In this document: positions 19,927 to 26,613 of the stretch, piece by piece
How the letters are laid out: each line of letters begins with the position of its first letter
How positions within the stretch are numbered: the first letter of the stretch is position 1
Origin: Lactiplantibacillus xiangfangensis
Lineage (GTDB): Bacteria; Bacillota; Bacilli; Lactobacillales; Lactobacillaceae
Assembly (NCBI RefSeq): GCF_001438845.1
Contig: NZ_JQCL01000057.1
Coordinates: forward strand, 306,911 to 370,910
Length of the DNA stretch: 64,000 nucleotides
Direction: 5' to 3'
Notes under the pieces: model-generated
Told to the model about the DNA's origin: nothing
The model's input: only the letters and a program-made list of their open reading frames with translations
Database searches by the model: none
Made by a program: the position numbers and the translations under genes

Positions 19927-19939
19927 GGGGTACGAAAGC

Positions 19940-20830
19940 ATGTATATGAGTGTAGCGGATTTAGTCGCAGATTCAGTTGCGAAAAGTAAACCAGTCTATG
20001 AATTAATGATCGAACAAGAAATGGCCACTTCGAATTGTACGCGTGAAGAAGTTTGGCATACAATGAGCCGAAACTTGGACGTCATGGAAGCCGCCGTTAA
20101 AAAGGGCGCAACGGGTGATGGGGTTTACTCGACGACCGGTTTGACCGGGGGCGAAGCCGTCCTGCTTAAAAAGTACCGTCAAAAGGGAAAAACCTTATCT
20201 GGCGATACGATGATGCAAGCCGTTCAAAATGCCATTTCAACTAACGAAGTTAACGCTGCAATGGGGGTTGTCTGTGCGACACCGACGGCCGGATCAACGG
20301 GGACCTTGCCAGGTGTGATTTTCACCTTGAAAGACCGTTTGGATTTGAGCCGGGACCAAATGATTCAATTCCTATTTACAGCGGGCGCATATGGCATGGT
20401 CATCGCTAATAATGCCAGCATCGCTGGAGCCACTGGCGGCTGTCAGGCCGAAGTTGGGAGTGCCTCCGCAATGGGAGCCGCTGCCGCGGTTGAAATCGCT
20501 GGTGGGACTGCTGAACAGAGCTCTGAAGCCTTAGCCATGGCAATCAGTAACTTATTAGGGTTAGTTTGTGACCCCGTTGCGGGCTTGGTTGAATTACCTT
20601 GTGTTAAGCGGAACGCCATTGGGGTCGGTAACGCATTGATTGCAGCCGACATGGCTTTGGCTGGCTGTACGAATAAGATCCCCGCTGACGAGGTTATCGG
20701 CGCGATGGACCGGGTTGGTAAGGGACTACCGAAGGCGTTACGGGAAACTGGTTTGGGTGGCTTAGCGGCTACGCCAACTGGGATTCGGATGAAGATGAAG
20801 ATCTTCGGTAAGACCCAAACGAAAGCTTAA
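19940..20830 (+). CDS. sdaAA: L-serine dehydratase, iron-sulfur dependent, alpha subunit
   Basis: Catalytic chain (296 aa) carrying an oxygen-sensitive [4Fe-4S] cluster that activates the serine hydroxyl. Visible motifs: VVCATPTAGSTGTLPG, GATGGCQAEVGSASAMGAAA, and LVCDPVAGLVELPCVKRN, which supply the cysteines expected to hold the cluster, plus the later GCTNKIP. The 13-bp gap after sdaAB and the strong terminator after the stop mark it as the last gene of the operon. The PAS/HTH regulator gene immediately downstream is a candidate controller. Confidence 0.95.
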   Translation: MYMSVADLVADSVAKSKPVYELMIEQEMATSNCTREEVWHTMSRNLDVMEAAVKKGATGDGVYSTTGLTGGEAVLLKKYRQKGKTLSGDTMMQAVQNAISTNEVNAAMGVVCATPTAGSTGTLPGVIFTLKDRLDLSRDQMIQFLFTAGAYGMVIANNASIAGATGGCQAEVGSASAMGAAAAVEIAGGTAEQSSEALAMAISNLLGLVCDPVAGLVELPCVKRNAIGVGNALIAADMALAGCTNKIPADEVIGAMDRVGKGLPKALRETGLGGLAATPTGIRMKMKIFGKTQTKA

Positions 20831-20846
20831 AAAGTTTCTCAGGCAA

Positions 20847-20881
20847 GATGACGGCCACTAAAGCGGCCGTCATCTTTTTTA
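20847..20881 (+). terminator. Terminator of the serine dehydratase operon
   Basis: GATGACGGCC, an 8-nt loop, GGCCGTCATC, then a run of T. Confidence 0.95.
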
Positions 20882-20911
20882 TCAGGAAGCAGTGGAATTA
20901 ATGCGAGCGGT

Positions 20912-20955
20912 TTTATTATTGTGATAAAATAGTATTAAATATCGTGATAATAAAA
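20912..20955 (+). promoter_or_regulatory. Direct repeat upstream of the PAS/HTH regulator (candidate operator)
   Basis: GTGATAA occurs at 20921-20927 and 20944-20950, 23 bp apart, each in an AT-rich setting (TTATTATTGTGATAA and AAATATCGTGATAA). A third similar site, ATTATTACCGTGATAA, lies at about 22321-22336 in the gap before the small gene at 22497. Two-turn spacing suggests cooperative binding of a dimeric regulator, possibly the product of 20999-21733. Confidence 0.4.
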
Positions 20956-20998
20956 TTTTAGCGTAGCAATAGTGAAAGACCTAGTGAGGTGACGGTCC

Positions 20999-21733
20999 AT
21001 GGAAAAGACATTATCAATGAAACAGGCCTATGTCCGAGAGTTCATTCCCTTTGTTGATTTCTTAGCGGATATTTTAGGCCCCAATAGTGAAGTTGTATTA
21101 AATGATTTATTAGACTTGAACCATTCCGTAGTGGCCATTCGGAATTCACATATTTCGCATCGCAAAGTTGGCGATCCAGCTACCGACTTAGCCTTACGAA
21201 CGATGAAGGCTGGTAAAACTGAAAAGCGCGATTACTTAGCAAACTACAAGGGTGTGACCCATGGAAAATATCCGATGCGGTCGTCAACTTACTTCTTGCG
21301 CTTAGATGGTGAAATCGTTGGGATGATTTGTATTAACACCGACGAGAGTGATCTGGATGAACTCCAACAGCAGGTCATTAAGATTATGCGCGATTACAAG
21401 CATTTAAACGCGCCAAATATTCATACGCCCAAAGCTGCCCCGGTCCAAGAAGAAGTCCACGACTCACCGGTCGCACCAGAACATTTGACCACGTCGATTA
21501 CCGACTTAGCGCGTGAAGTCACCCAGACGGTCTGTGCGGAATACGGTGTGTCAGTTGAATACTTAAAACAAAACGAAAAGTTAGAAATTGTGCGGAACTT
21601 GTACCACCAAGGTTATTTCCTGTTGAAGGATTCGGTGAATGAAGTCGCGAAAGTGATCAAGGTTTCTGACCCGAGTGTTTACCGTTACTTACAGACGGTT
21701 AAGGATGAGGATAAAAACATTAATACTGACTAA
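20999..21733 (+). CDS. YheO/DauR-type transcriptional regulator (PAS_6 + HTH_22)
   Basis: A 244-aa protein with an N-terminal YheO-like PAS domain (about residues 8-125; FVDFLADILGPNSEVVLNDL opens it and GEIVGMICINTD closes it) and a C-terminal helix-turn-helix (about 165-240; EIVRNLYHQGYFLLKDSVNEVAKVI, then SVYRYLQ). Relatives include E. coli DauR/YheO, which controls D-amino-acid catabolism. Placed just after the L-serine dehydratase operon on the same strand but behind its terminator, it is a good candidate for a serine- or amino-acid-responsive regulator of that operon. The ligand is not visible. The stop is followed by its own terminator. Confidence 0.85.
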   Translation: MEKTLSMKQAYVREFIPFVDFLADILGPNSEVVLNDLLDLNHSVVAIRNSHISHRKVGDPATDLALRTMKAGKTEKRDYLANYKGVTHGKYPMRSSTYFLRLDGEIVGMICINTDESDLDELQQQVIKIMRDYKHLNAPNIHTPKAAPVQEEVHDSPVAPEHLTTSITDLAREVTQTVCAEYGVSVEYLKQNEKLEIVRNLYHQGYFLLKDSVNEVAKVIKVSDPSVYRYLQTVKDEDKNINTD

Positions 21734-21735
21734 TG

Positions 21736-21772
21736 AAAAGACACCCTGCAGAATGGCTGCAGGGTGTCTTTT
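21736..21772 (+). terminator. Terminator after the PAS/HTH regulator
   Basis: AAAAGACACCCTGCAG, a 5-nt loop, CTGCAGGGTGTCTTTT. Nearly symmetric, so it may also end minus-strand transcripts from the next gene. Confidence 0.95.
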
Positions 21773-21796
21773 ACGTTAGTGTTATTGTTTGAAGAA

Positions 21797-22123
21797 CTAC
21801 GACCGCTTTTTGAGGCTTAAGGTCATTGATGATGTTTCTGATTTTTTGGAGGGACGCACCTGTTGCGGATGTTTGGTACCCCATTCGTAGAGCCAGAAAA
21901 GCCAATAGGCAACGATCAATTGACCAACGATTAGAAGCGCACTGTTGGCCGTGATACCAGCGACGGCTACGATTAGTAACGGCATGACGATGGCATAACT
22001 AATAGGTAGGATACGTGCTGTGCGGACTGAAGCTTTCATCACTCCCAAGGCATACTGCAAATAGACGTTTAAAATAATGACCGCAACTAAGCAAAAGACA
22101 ACGATATAATTACTTATCAGCAT
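21797..22123 (-). CDS. Small membrane protein of unknown function
   Basis: A 108-aa protein with about three predicted membrane segments (ISNYIVVFCLVAVIILNVYL; ILPISYAIVMPLLIVAVAGI; SALLIVGQLIVAYWLFWLY) and a basic, Ser-rich cytoplasmic-looking tail. The ATG at 22123 has GGAGG 8 nt upstream, which decides against the GTG at 22132. Not recognised beyond conserved-looking lactobacillar membrane proteins. It converges with the PAS/HTH regulator gene across a symmetric terminator. The 370-bp gap on its other side holds one GTGATAA-type site and nothing else I can name. Confidence 0.7.
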   Translation of the reverse strand: MLISNYIVVFCLVAVIILNVYLQYALGVMKASVRTARILPISYAIVMPLLIVAVAGITANSALLIVGQLIVAYWLFWLYEWGTKHPQQVRPSKKSETSSMTLSLKKRS

Positions 22124-22496
22124 AATTCCCACCTCCGATATCTAAATTAGTTGCAGTATATCATAGATTTAAATGGGAAACAGGTATGAAAGAAAGCAGT
22201 GTTTATGAAAATATGATTAGACCGGCCTTTGGCGCTGGTTGCTGCAAAAACTTTCTATCAATTATTAAATATTATCATGTCAGCGTTAGGCGCACCCGTT
22301 TGAATTTCAGTTATCGATTGATTATTACCGTGATAAATCTCATTCATTTTTAACTTGCTCAAAGTAGTTGAAAGCCTTTACAGTCAACCGTTTAGCACGT
22401 GAATTCATGATTATTAGAAATTATCAAATTGGTTGCACGGTCTAAACGGAGCATTTTATATGATATGATATTGAGTAATCAATGGAGGTGAGGAAT

Positions 22497-22688
22497 ATGT
22501 TAACTGCCAAGCAAGTCAGACGCCGATTGCAATGTGAGTTAGTCACGATTGCCGACGATTACCAAGTTGATATTGAGGATCGGATGTATACCGAAGCCGA
22601 ATATCAGGGATTGATGCACCTACTGTTAAATCTCCGCGAGTTGAATATGGACCCGGACAACGTGGGCCAGCTACTAGCGATTAATTAA
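22497..22688 (+). CDS. Small conserved-looking protein, function unknown
   Basis: 63 aa, starting at ATG 22497 with GGAGGTGAGG just upstream; the earlier in-frame ATG at 22482 overlaps that site and is rejected. The product is charged and helical (MLTAKQVRRRLQCELVTIAD...), with no membrane segment or motif I recognise. The strong ribosome site supports real translation. A TATAAT (22704-22709) and another ribosome-binding sequence follow closely. Confidence 0.6.
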   Translation: MLTAKQVRRRLQCELVTIADDYQVDIEDRMYTEAEYQGLMHLLLNLRELNMDPDNVGQLLAIN

Positions 22689-22722
22689 AGAACTACCACA
22701 ACAATATAATAAGGAAGTGATT

Positions 22723-22773
22723 ATGATGACAGCCGATAGTCCGTCAGGCTCAATTCAGTCCAGAGAGTGCTAA
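22723..22773 (+). CDS. Possible 16-aa leader-type peptide
   Basis: ATG ATG after a well-placed AAGGAAGTGA encodes MMTADSPSGSIQSREC, and its TAA lies inside the 5' arm of the terminator at 22766-22808. Ribosome occupancy could therefore influence that hairpin. No gene follows for 500 bp, so a regulatory role is speculative. Confidence 0.25.
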   Translation: MMTADSPSGSIQSREC

Positions 22774-22807
22774 TGCCCAAATAACCTTTGCGCATTAGCA
22801 CTTTTTG
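22766..22807 (+). terminator. Terminator downstream of the small gene
   Basis: AGTGCTAATG, a 17-nt loop, CATTAGCACT, then TTTTT. Confidence 0.85.
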
Positions 22808-22820
22808 AATACATAAAATT

Positions 22821-23056
22821 CGGTTAGCTAGTCCGGTTGTCGCTGATAACATGCGGTCGTGGGACCGGGTCAAGCCTGAGAAACGTCTTGCCCCTCGCCC
22901 GGAGCGATTGCAAAATGCGCAATTGTCCCGGACCGTCCGTAGCCTAAGACCGAAAAATCATCGGTCAAAGGCTACCTTCACGACCGATGCTATCAGTGAC
23001 AACCTCCGAGTAACCGACAGTGATAGCAATAGTAAGACTGTTTTGAGCGGGGTCGG
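22821..23056 (+). repeat. Structured intergenic repeat, module A copy 1
   Basis: A ~180-bp cloverleaf-like inverted repeat with a conserved tail. Closing stem GGTTGTCGCTGAT (22835-22847) with ATCAGTGACAACC (22992-23004); second stem CGGTCGTG (22854-22861) with CACGACCG (22979-22986). Internal hairpins: CGATTGC-GCAATTG and the nested GTAGCCT/GACCG-CGGTC/AGGCTAC. Copy 3 (50446-50668) keeps all pairings with different bases. The tail AATAGTAAGACTGTTTTGAG is also shared. An 80-codon frame inside it (22851-23093) is almost certainly not a gene. Confidence 0.85.
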
Positions 23057-23065
23057 TAATTTCAA

Positions 23066-23105
23066 ATTAATTAACTTTTACTTCTTCACCTGAAAGTTAA
23101 TTAAT
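23066..23105 (+). other. Perfect 13-bp inverted repeat next to module A
   Basis: ATTAATTAACTTT, a 14-nt loop, AAAGTTAATTAAT, lying 10 bp after module A copy 1. No T run follows. The rest of the gap to murA contains only the murA promoter. Confidence 0.6.
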
Positions 23106-23242
23106 GCGCACAAATGTTAGGGGAGGAAGCATTTTATTGTGGGTTAACGGGGCCAAAAAAATGTGGAATCTTAATGAAAACGGTTAAATGGGAACAGTAC
23201 AAGAATTTCTTGTTTAAAAAGATTACAGTTTCCTGATATTGG

Positions 23243-23271
23243 TTGTTTTTTCGGGCGACATTCTTTATTAT
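23243..23271 (+). promoter_or_regulatory. murA promoter
   Basis: TTGTTT, 17-bp spacer, TATTAT, about 55 bp before murA. Confidence 0.65.
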
Positions 23272-23325
23272 GGTTAATGATTGTATGATACAGTGTGACA
23301 CTTATTTAGCGAGGAAAGTTATGTT

Positions 23326-24606
23326 ATGAAAAAAATGATTATCCATGGCGGAAAACGACTTTCTGGGGAATTAACGATCGGTGGCGCAAAAAATAGTACC
23401 GTCGCACTGATTCCTGCTGCGATTCTCGCAGATACTCCGGTCCGATTTGACACGGTTCCGCACATCCTTGACGTTCACAACTTAAAGATTATTCTAGAAT
23501 CGATGAACGTCCATTCCACATTTGAAAATGATGTTTTAACCATTGATCCAACCCACATTGAAGAATCCGAATTACCAAGCCACGCAATTAAAAGTTTGCG
23601 GGCTTCATATTACTTTATGGGTGCCTTACTTGGGCGTTTTAACCGTGCTACGGTGACGTTCCCAGGTGGGGACAACATTGGGCCACGGCCCATTGACCAA
23701 CACATTAAGGGCTTCAAAGCACTTGGTGCCAATGTCGTTGAAGAAAACGACTCTGTGTTTATCTCAACTGGTACGGAAGGCCTGCACGGTGCCCGCATCT
23801 TTTTAGACGTGGTTTCCGTTGGTGCCACGATTAATATTATCTTAGCGGCTGTTAAAGCCCATGGGACAACCACAATTGAAAACGCTGCAAAAGAACCCGA
23901 AATTATCGATTTAGCGACCTTTTTAAACAACATGGGTGCTAAGGTTCGGGGCGCTGGTACGGATGTTATCCGGATCGAAGGCGTTGATTCCTTGCGTTCA
24001 CGGGCGACCCATACGATTATCCCTGATCGAATTGAAACGGGGACTTATTTATCGCTAGCGGCTGCGTTAGGTGACGGTATTTTGCTGAAGAATGTCATTC
24101 CAGAACATATGGAGTCCTTTACGGCTAAGATGATCGAGATGGGCGTTGACCTGCAGATCAATGAAGATAGCATTTACGTTCCACGCACGACTAATCTCGG
24201 ACCAGTCCGGATTAAGACGGCGACCTATCCAGGTTTTGCAACCGACTTACAGCAACCCATTACGCCGCTATTATTACGGGCGACGGGCAACAGTGTTGTG
24301 ATCGATACGATTTACCCACAACGAACCCAGCACATTGCGCAGTTGCGTAAAATGGGTGCGGACATTCACGTCCAGGACAACTTGATCGTGGTGGGACATT
24401 CTTCCCACTTACAAGGTGCTCACGTTGAGGCGGGCGAAATCCGCTCGGGAGCTGCATTAATGATTGCTGGCTTAGCGGCCAGTGGCACGACTGAAATCTC
24501 ACGTGCTGACAATATTTTACGGGGTTACGATCGGGTAATCGAAAAGCTGCACACTTTAGGTGCGGACGTAGAAATTGCGGCGGATGAACAAATTTCTGAA
24601 GGCTAG
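23326..24606 (+). CDS. murA: UDP-N-acetylglucosamine 1-carboxyvinyltransferase, Cys-to-Asp active site
   Basis: First committed step of peptidoglycan synthesis: transfer of enolpyruvate from PEP to UDP-GlcNAc. 426 aa with the two-lobed EPT fold; N-terminal GGAKNSTVALIPAAIL, the PEP loop region FPGGDNIGPRPIDQHIKGF, and C-terminal RSGAALMIAGLAASG. The loop normally reads GGCxIGxRP; here residue 116 is Asp (GAC at 23671-23673) where the Cys alkylated by fosfomycin usually sits. Asp at this place is known in naturally fosfomycin-resistant MurA enzymes of other bacteria and is compatible with activity. It is followed 32 bp later by rho with no terminator between, so the two form a transcript, as the second MurA and rho do in Bacillus. 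Confidence 0.95.
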   Translation: MKKMIIHGGKRLSGELTIGGAKNSTVALIPAAILADTPVRFDTVPHILDVHNLKIILESMNVHSTFENDVLTIDPTHIEESELPSHAIKSLRASYYFMGALLGRFNRATVTFPGGDNIGPRPIDQHIKGFKALGANVVEENDSVFISTGTEGLHGARIFLDVVSVGATINIILAAVKAHGTTTIENAAKEPEIIDLATFLNNMGAKVRGAGTDVIRIEGVDSLRSRATHTIIPDRIETGTYLSLAAALGDGILLKNVIPEHMESFTAKMIEMGVDLQINEDSIYVPRTTNLGPVRIKTATYPGFATDLQQPITPLLLRATGNSVVIDTIYPQRTQHIAQLRKMGADIHVQDNLIVVGHSSHLQGAHVEAGEIRSGAALMIAGLAASGTTEISRADNILRGYDRVIEKLHTLGADVEIAADEQISEG

Positions 24607-24638
24607 ACCGCGGTTACAAGCTAAAGAGAGCTGTGCTT

Positions 24639-25934
24639 ATGGAAAAAATTTTAACGATGCACGACCTTGAGCAGAAAACGCTGAAGGAAATTTATACCTA
24701 TGCACGCGACTATAAAATTCAGTATTATTCACAGATGAATAAGAAGGAATTATCGTTAGCCGTATTGCGAGAACAGGATAAAAAGCGTGGGTTTGTGCAA
24801 ATGGAAGGCGTCTTGGAAATTATTGGCCAAGAGGGCTATGGTTTTTTGCGGCCAATTAACTACGGGCCGTCGCAAGAAGACATCTACATTTCACAATCTC
24901 AGATTCACCGGTTTGGATTACGGAACGGTGATTACGTTGCTGGCCAAGCACGTCCACCCAAGCCGAACGAGCGTTATTACGGGTTGATGCGTGTTGGAAC
25001 GGTCAATGGTAAAAATCCCAATGACGCTAAGCAGCGGCCGCATTTTCCGGCGTTAACGCCGTTATATCCAGATCGACAGATTAAATTAACAACAACTAAG
25101 TCAATATTAGCCACCCGGTTAATTGATACGTTTGTTCCGATTGGGTTCGGACAACGGGGCTTGATTGTGGCGCCCCCTAAGGCCGGGAAAACGACGCTAT
25201 TAAAAAATATCGCCAACGGAATTATGACTAATTATCCGGACGCTAAGTTAATTATGTTATTGATTGATGAACGTCCAGAAGAAGTGACCGACCTTGAACG
25301 CTCAATTAAGGGTGAAGTGGTCAGTTCAACTTTTGACCAGCAACCACAAAATCACGTGCGAGTTGCTGAGTTAGTCTTAGAACGGGCACGCCGGTTAGTT
25401 GAAGATAAGCAGGATGTGATTATTTTGTTGGATTCAATTACCCGTTTGACCCGGGCCTATAACTTAGTGATCCCATCAAGTGGTCGGACGCTTTCTGGTG
25501 GGTTAGATCCCACGGCCTTTTATAAGCCGAAGCGGTTCTTTGGTTCCGCACGGAATATCGAAGAGGGCGGAAGCCTGACGATTCTAGGGACGGCCTTAGT
25601 GGATACGGGCAGTCGTATGGACGATATGATTTATGAAGAGTTTAAGGGAACCGGGAATTCGGAATTGCAACTTTCACGAGAACTGGCAGAACGCCGGGTC
25701 TTCCCCGCGTTGGATTTGAAACAATCCAGCACGCGGAAGGAAGAGTTGTTGATTACGAAGCAGAAACTCGAACCGATTTGGCAGATTCGCCGGTCGATGA
25801 ACGGGAATGCGTTAGAGTATACGGAGCAGTTACTACAATTCCTCCGGCATACGAAAACCAACGCCGAGTTTTTGCGTGATCTGGCGAGTTTAAAGTTTAG
25901 TGGTCAGTCATCGCGGCGACCGCGCCGCTCGTAA
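24639..25934 (+). CDS. rho: Transcription termination factor Rho
   Basis: Hexameric RNA-dependent ATPase that ends transcription. 431 aa from ATG 24639 (AGAGAG 9 nt upstream; a GTG two codons earlier is less likely). Rho_N helix-extended-loop-helix at about 1-45, cold-shock-like RNA-binding domain with QEGYGFLRP (about 60-125), and the RecA-type motor with Walker [24 protein letters not shown], Walker [12 protein letters not shown] and the Q/R loops (about 160-415). It follows murA in one transcript and precedes rpmE2, the usual Firmicute arrangement. Confidence 0.98.
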   Translation: MEKILTMHDLEQKTLKEIYTYARDYKIQYYSQMNKKELSLAVLREQDKKRGFVQMEGVLEIIGQEGYGFLRPINYGPSQEDIYISQSQIHRFGLRNGDYVAGQARPPKPNERYYGLMRVGTVNGKNPNDAKQRPHFPALTPLYPDRQIKLTTTKSILATRLIDTFVPIGFGQRGLIVAPPKAGKTTLLKNIANGIMTNYPDAKLIMLLIDERPEEVTDLERSIKGEVVSSTFDQQPQNHVRVAELVLERARRLVEDKQDVIILLDSITRLTRAYNLVIPSSGRTLSGGLDPTAFYKPKRFFGSARNIEEGGSLTILGTALVDTGSRMDDMIYEEFKGTGNSELQLSRELAERRVFPALDLKQSSTRKEELLITKQKLEPIWQIRRSMNGNALEYTEQLLQFLRHTKTNAEFLRDLASLKFSGQSSRRPRRS

Positions 25935-25940
25935 ATCAAC

Positions 25941-25970
25941 TTGACGATTATAGCGGGTTCATGATAAGAT
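25941..25970 (+). promoter_or_regulatory. rpmE2 promoter
   Basis: TTGACG, 18-bp spacer, TAAGAT, starting just after the rho stop. Confidence 0.75.
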
Positions 25971-26040
25971 GTTACCCGTTGATTAAAACAATGATAATCT
26001 CTGTTTCAGCAAATGATTCAGGGCAAAGGAGCGTAATATT

Positions 26041-26286
26041 ATGCAAAAAGGAATCCATCCAGATTACCACGCCGTTGTCTTCCAAGATTCAACGACTGGT
26101 TTCAAATTCATCTCTGGTTCAACAGCAACGTCAAGCGAAACTGTTGAATGGGAAGATGGTAACACTTACCCATTGATCCGTGTTGAAATTACTTCAGATT
26201 CACACCCATTCTACACTGGGAAACAAAAGTTCAACAAGGCCGATGGTGCTGTCGATCGTTTCAACAAGAAATACGGTCTCAAATAA
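26041..26286 (+). CDS. rpmE2: 50S ribosomal protein L31 type B
   Basis: 81 aa beginning [20 protein letters not shown], with [22 protein letters not shown] at the C terminus. The zinc-binding cysteines of the primary L31 are absent, so this is the zinc-independent (C-minus) type. In some bacteria that type replaces L31 under zinc limitation; many lactobacilli carry it as the only copy. AAAGGAG lies 10 nt before the ATG. It has its own promoter and a following terminator. Confidence 0.97.
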   Translation: MQKGIHPDYHAVVFQDSTTGFKFISGSTATSSETVEWEDGNTYPLIRVEITSDSHPFYTGKQKFNKADGAVDRFNKKYGLK

Positions 26287-26300
26287 GCATTCAATTAATG

Positions 26301-26332
26301 GACGTTCTAGCTTTGGCTGGGCGTCTTTTTTT
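26301..26332 (+). terminator. rpmE2 terminator
   Basis: GACGTTCTAGC, a short loop, GCTGGGCGTC, then seven T; the stem contains G-T pairs and one bulge. Confidence 0.8.
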
Positions 26333-26388
26333 GTGGTGTCACGCATTAACTTGGATAAGATTGAAATGATTATTGACGTAGAAAAATG

Positions 26389-26427
26389 ATGACCGTTCAG
26401 AAATGTTTAATGCTGCTGAACGGTCAT
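26389..26427. other. Perfect 12-bp hairpin between rpmE2 and the surface protein gene
   Basis: ATGACCGTTCAG, a 15-nt loop, CTGAACGGTCAT. Only a weak T-rich stretch follows, so it may be a second terminator. Confidence 0.5.
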
Positions 26428-26491
26428 TTGAGTTTTCCACTAGCCCTTTTTGAATCAAATATTACCCGTTCATAATAACCGAAGATTAAAA

Positions 26492-26556
26492 CTTTTCCAT
26501 TTTCTGAAAAGTCGCGTGATGGAATCTTTTCCATTCTTAACCACGAATCCTATAAT
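26492..26556 (+). promoter_or_regulatory. Promoter of the 1188-aa surface protein with a 10-bp direct repeat
   Basis: TTTCCA (26528-26533), 17-bp spacer, TATAAT (26551-26556). CTTTTCCATT occurs twice, at 26492-26501 and 26526-26535 (34-bp period); the second copy covers the -35, as an operator would. Confidence 0.65.
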
Positions 26557-26613
26557 GAATTTGAAACGTTAGGTTAACTTACAAATCACACAGCTATTTT
26601 AGGGGGATTATGA

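Noticed and set aside
22851-23093. 80-codon plus-strand frame between the small gene and murA
   Set aside because: It lies wholly inside module A and its hairpins, has no ribosome site, and copy 3 does not preserve the frame.
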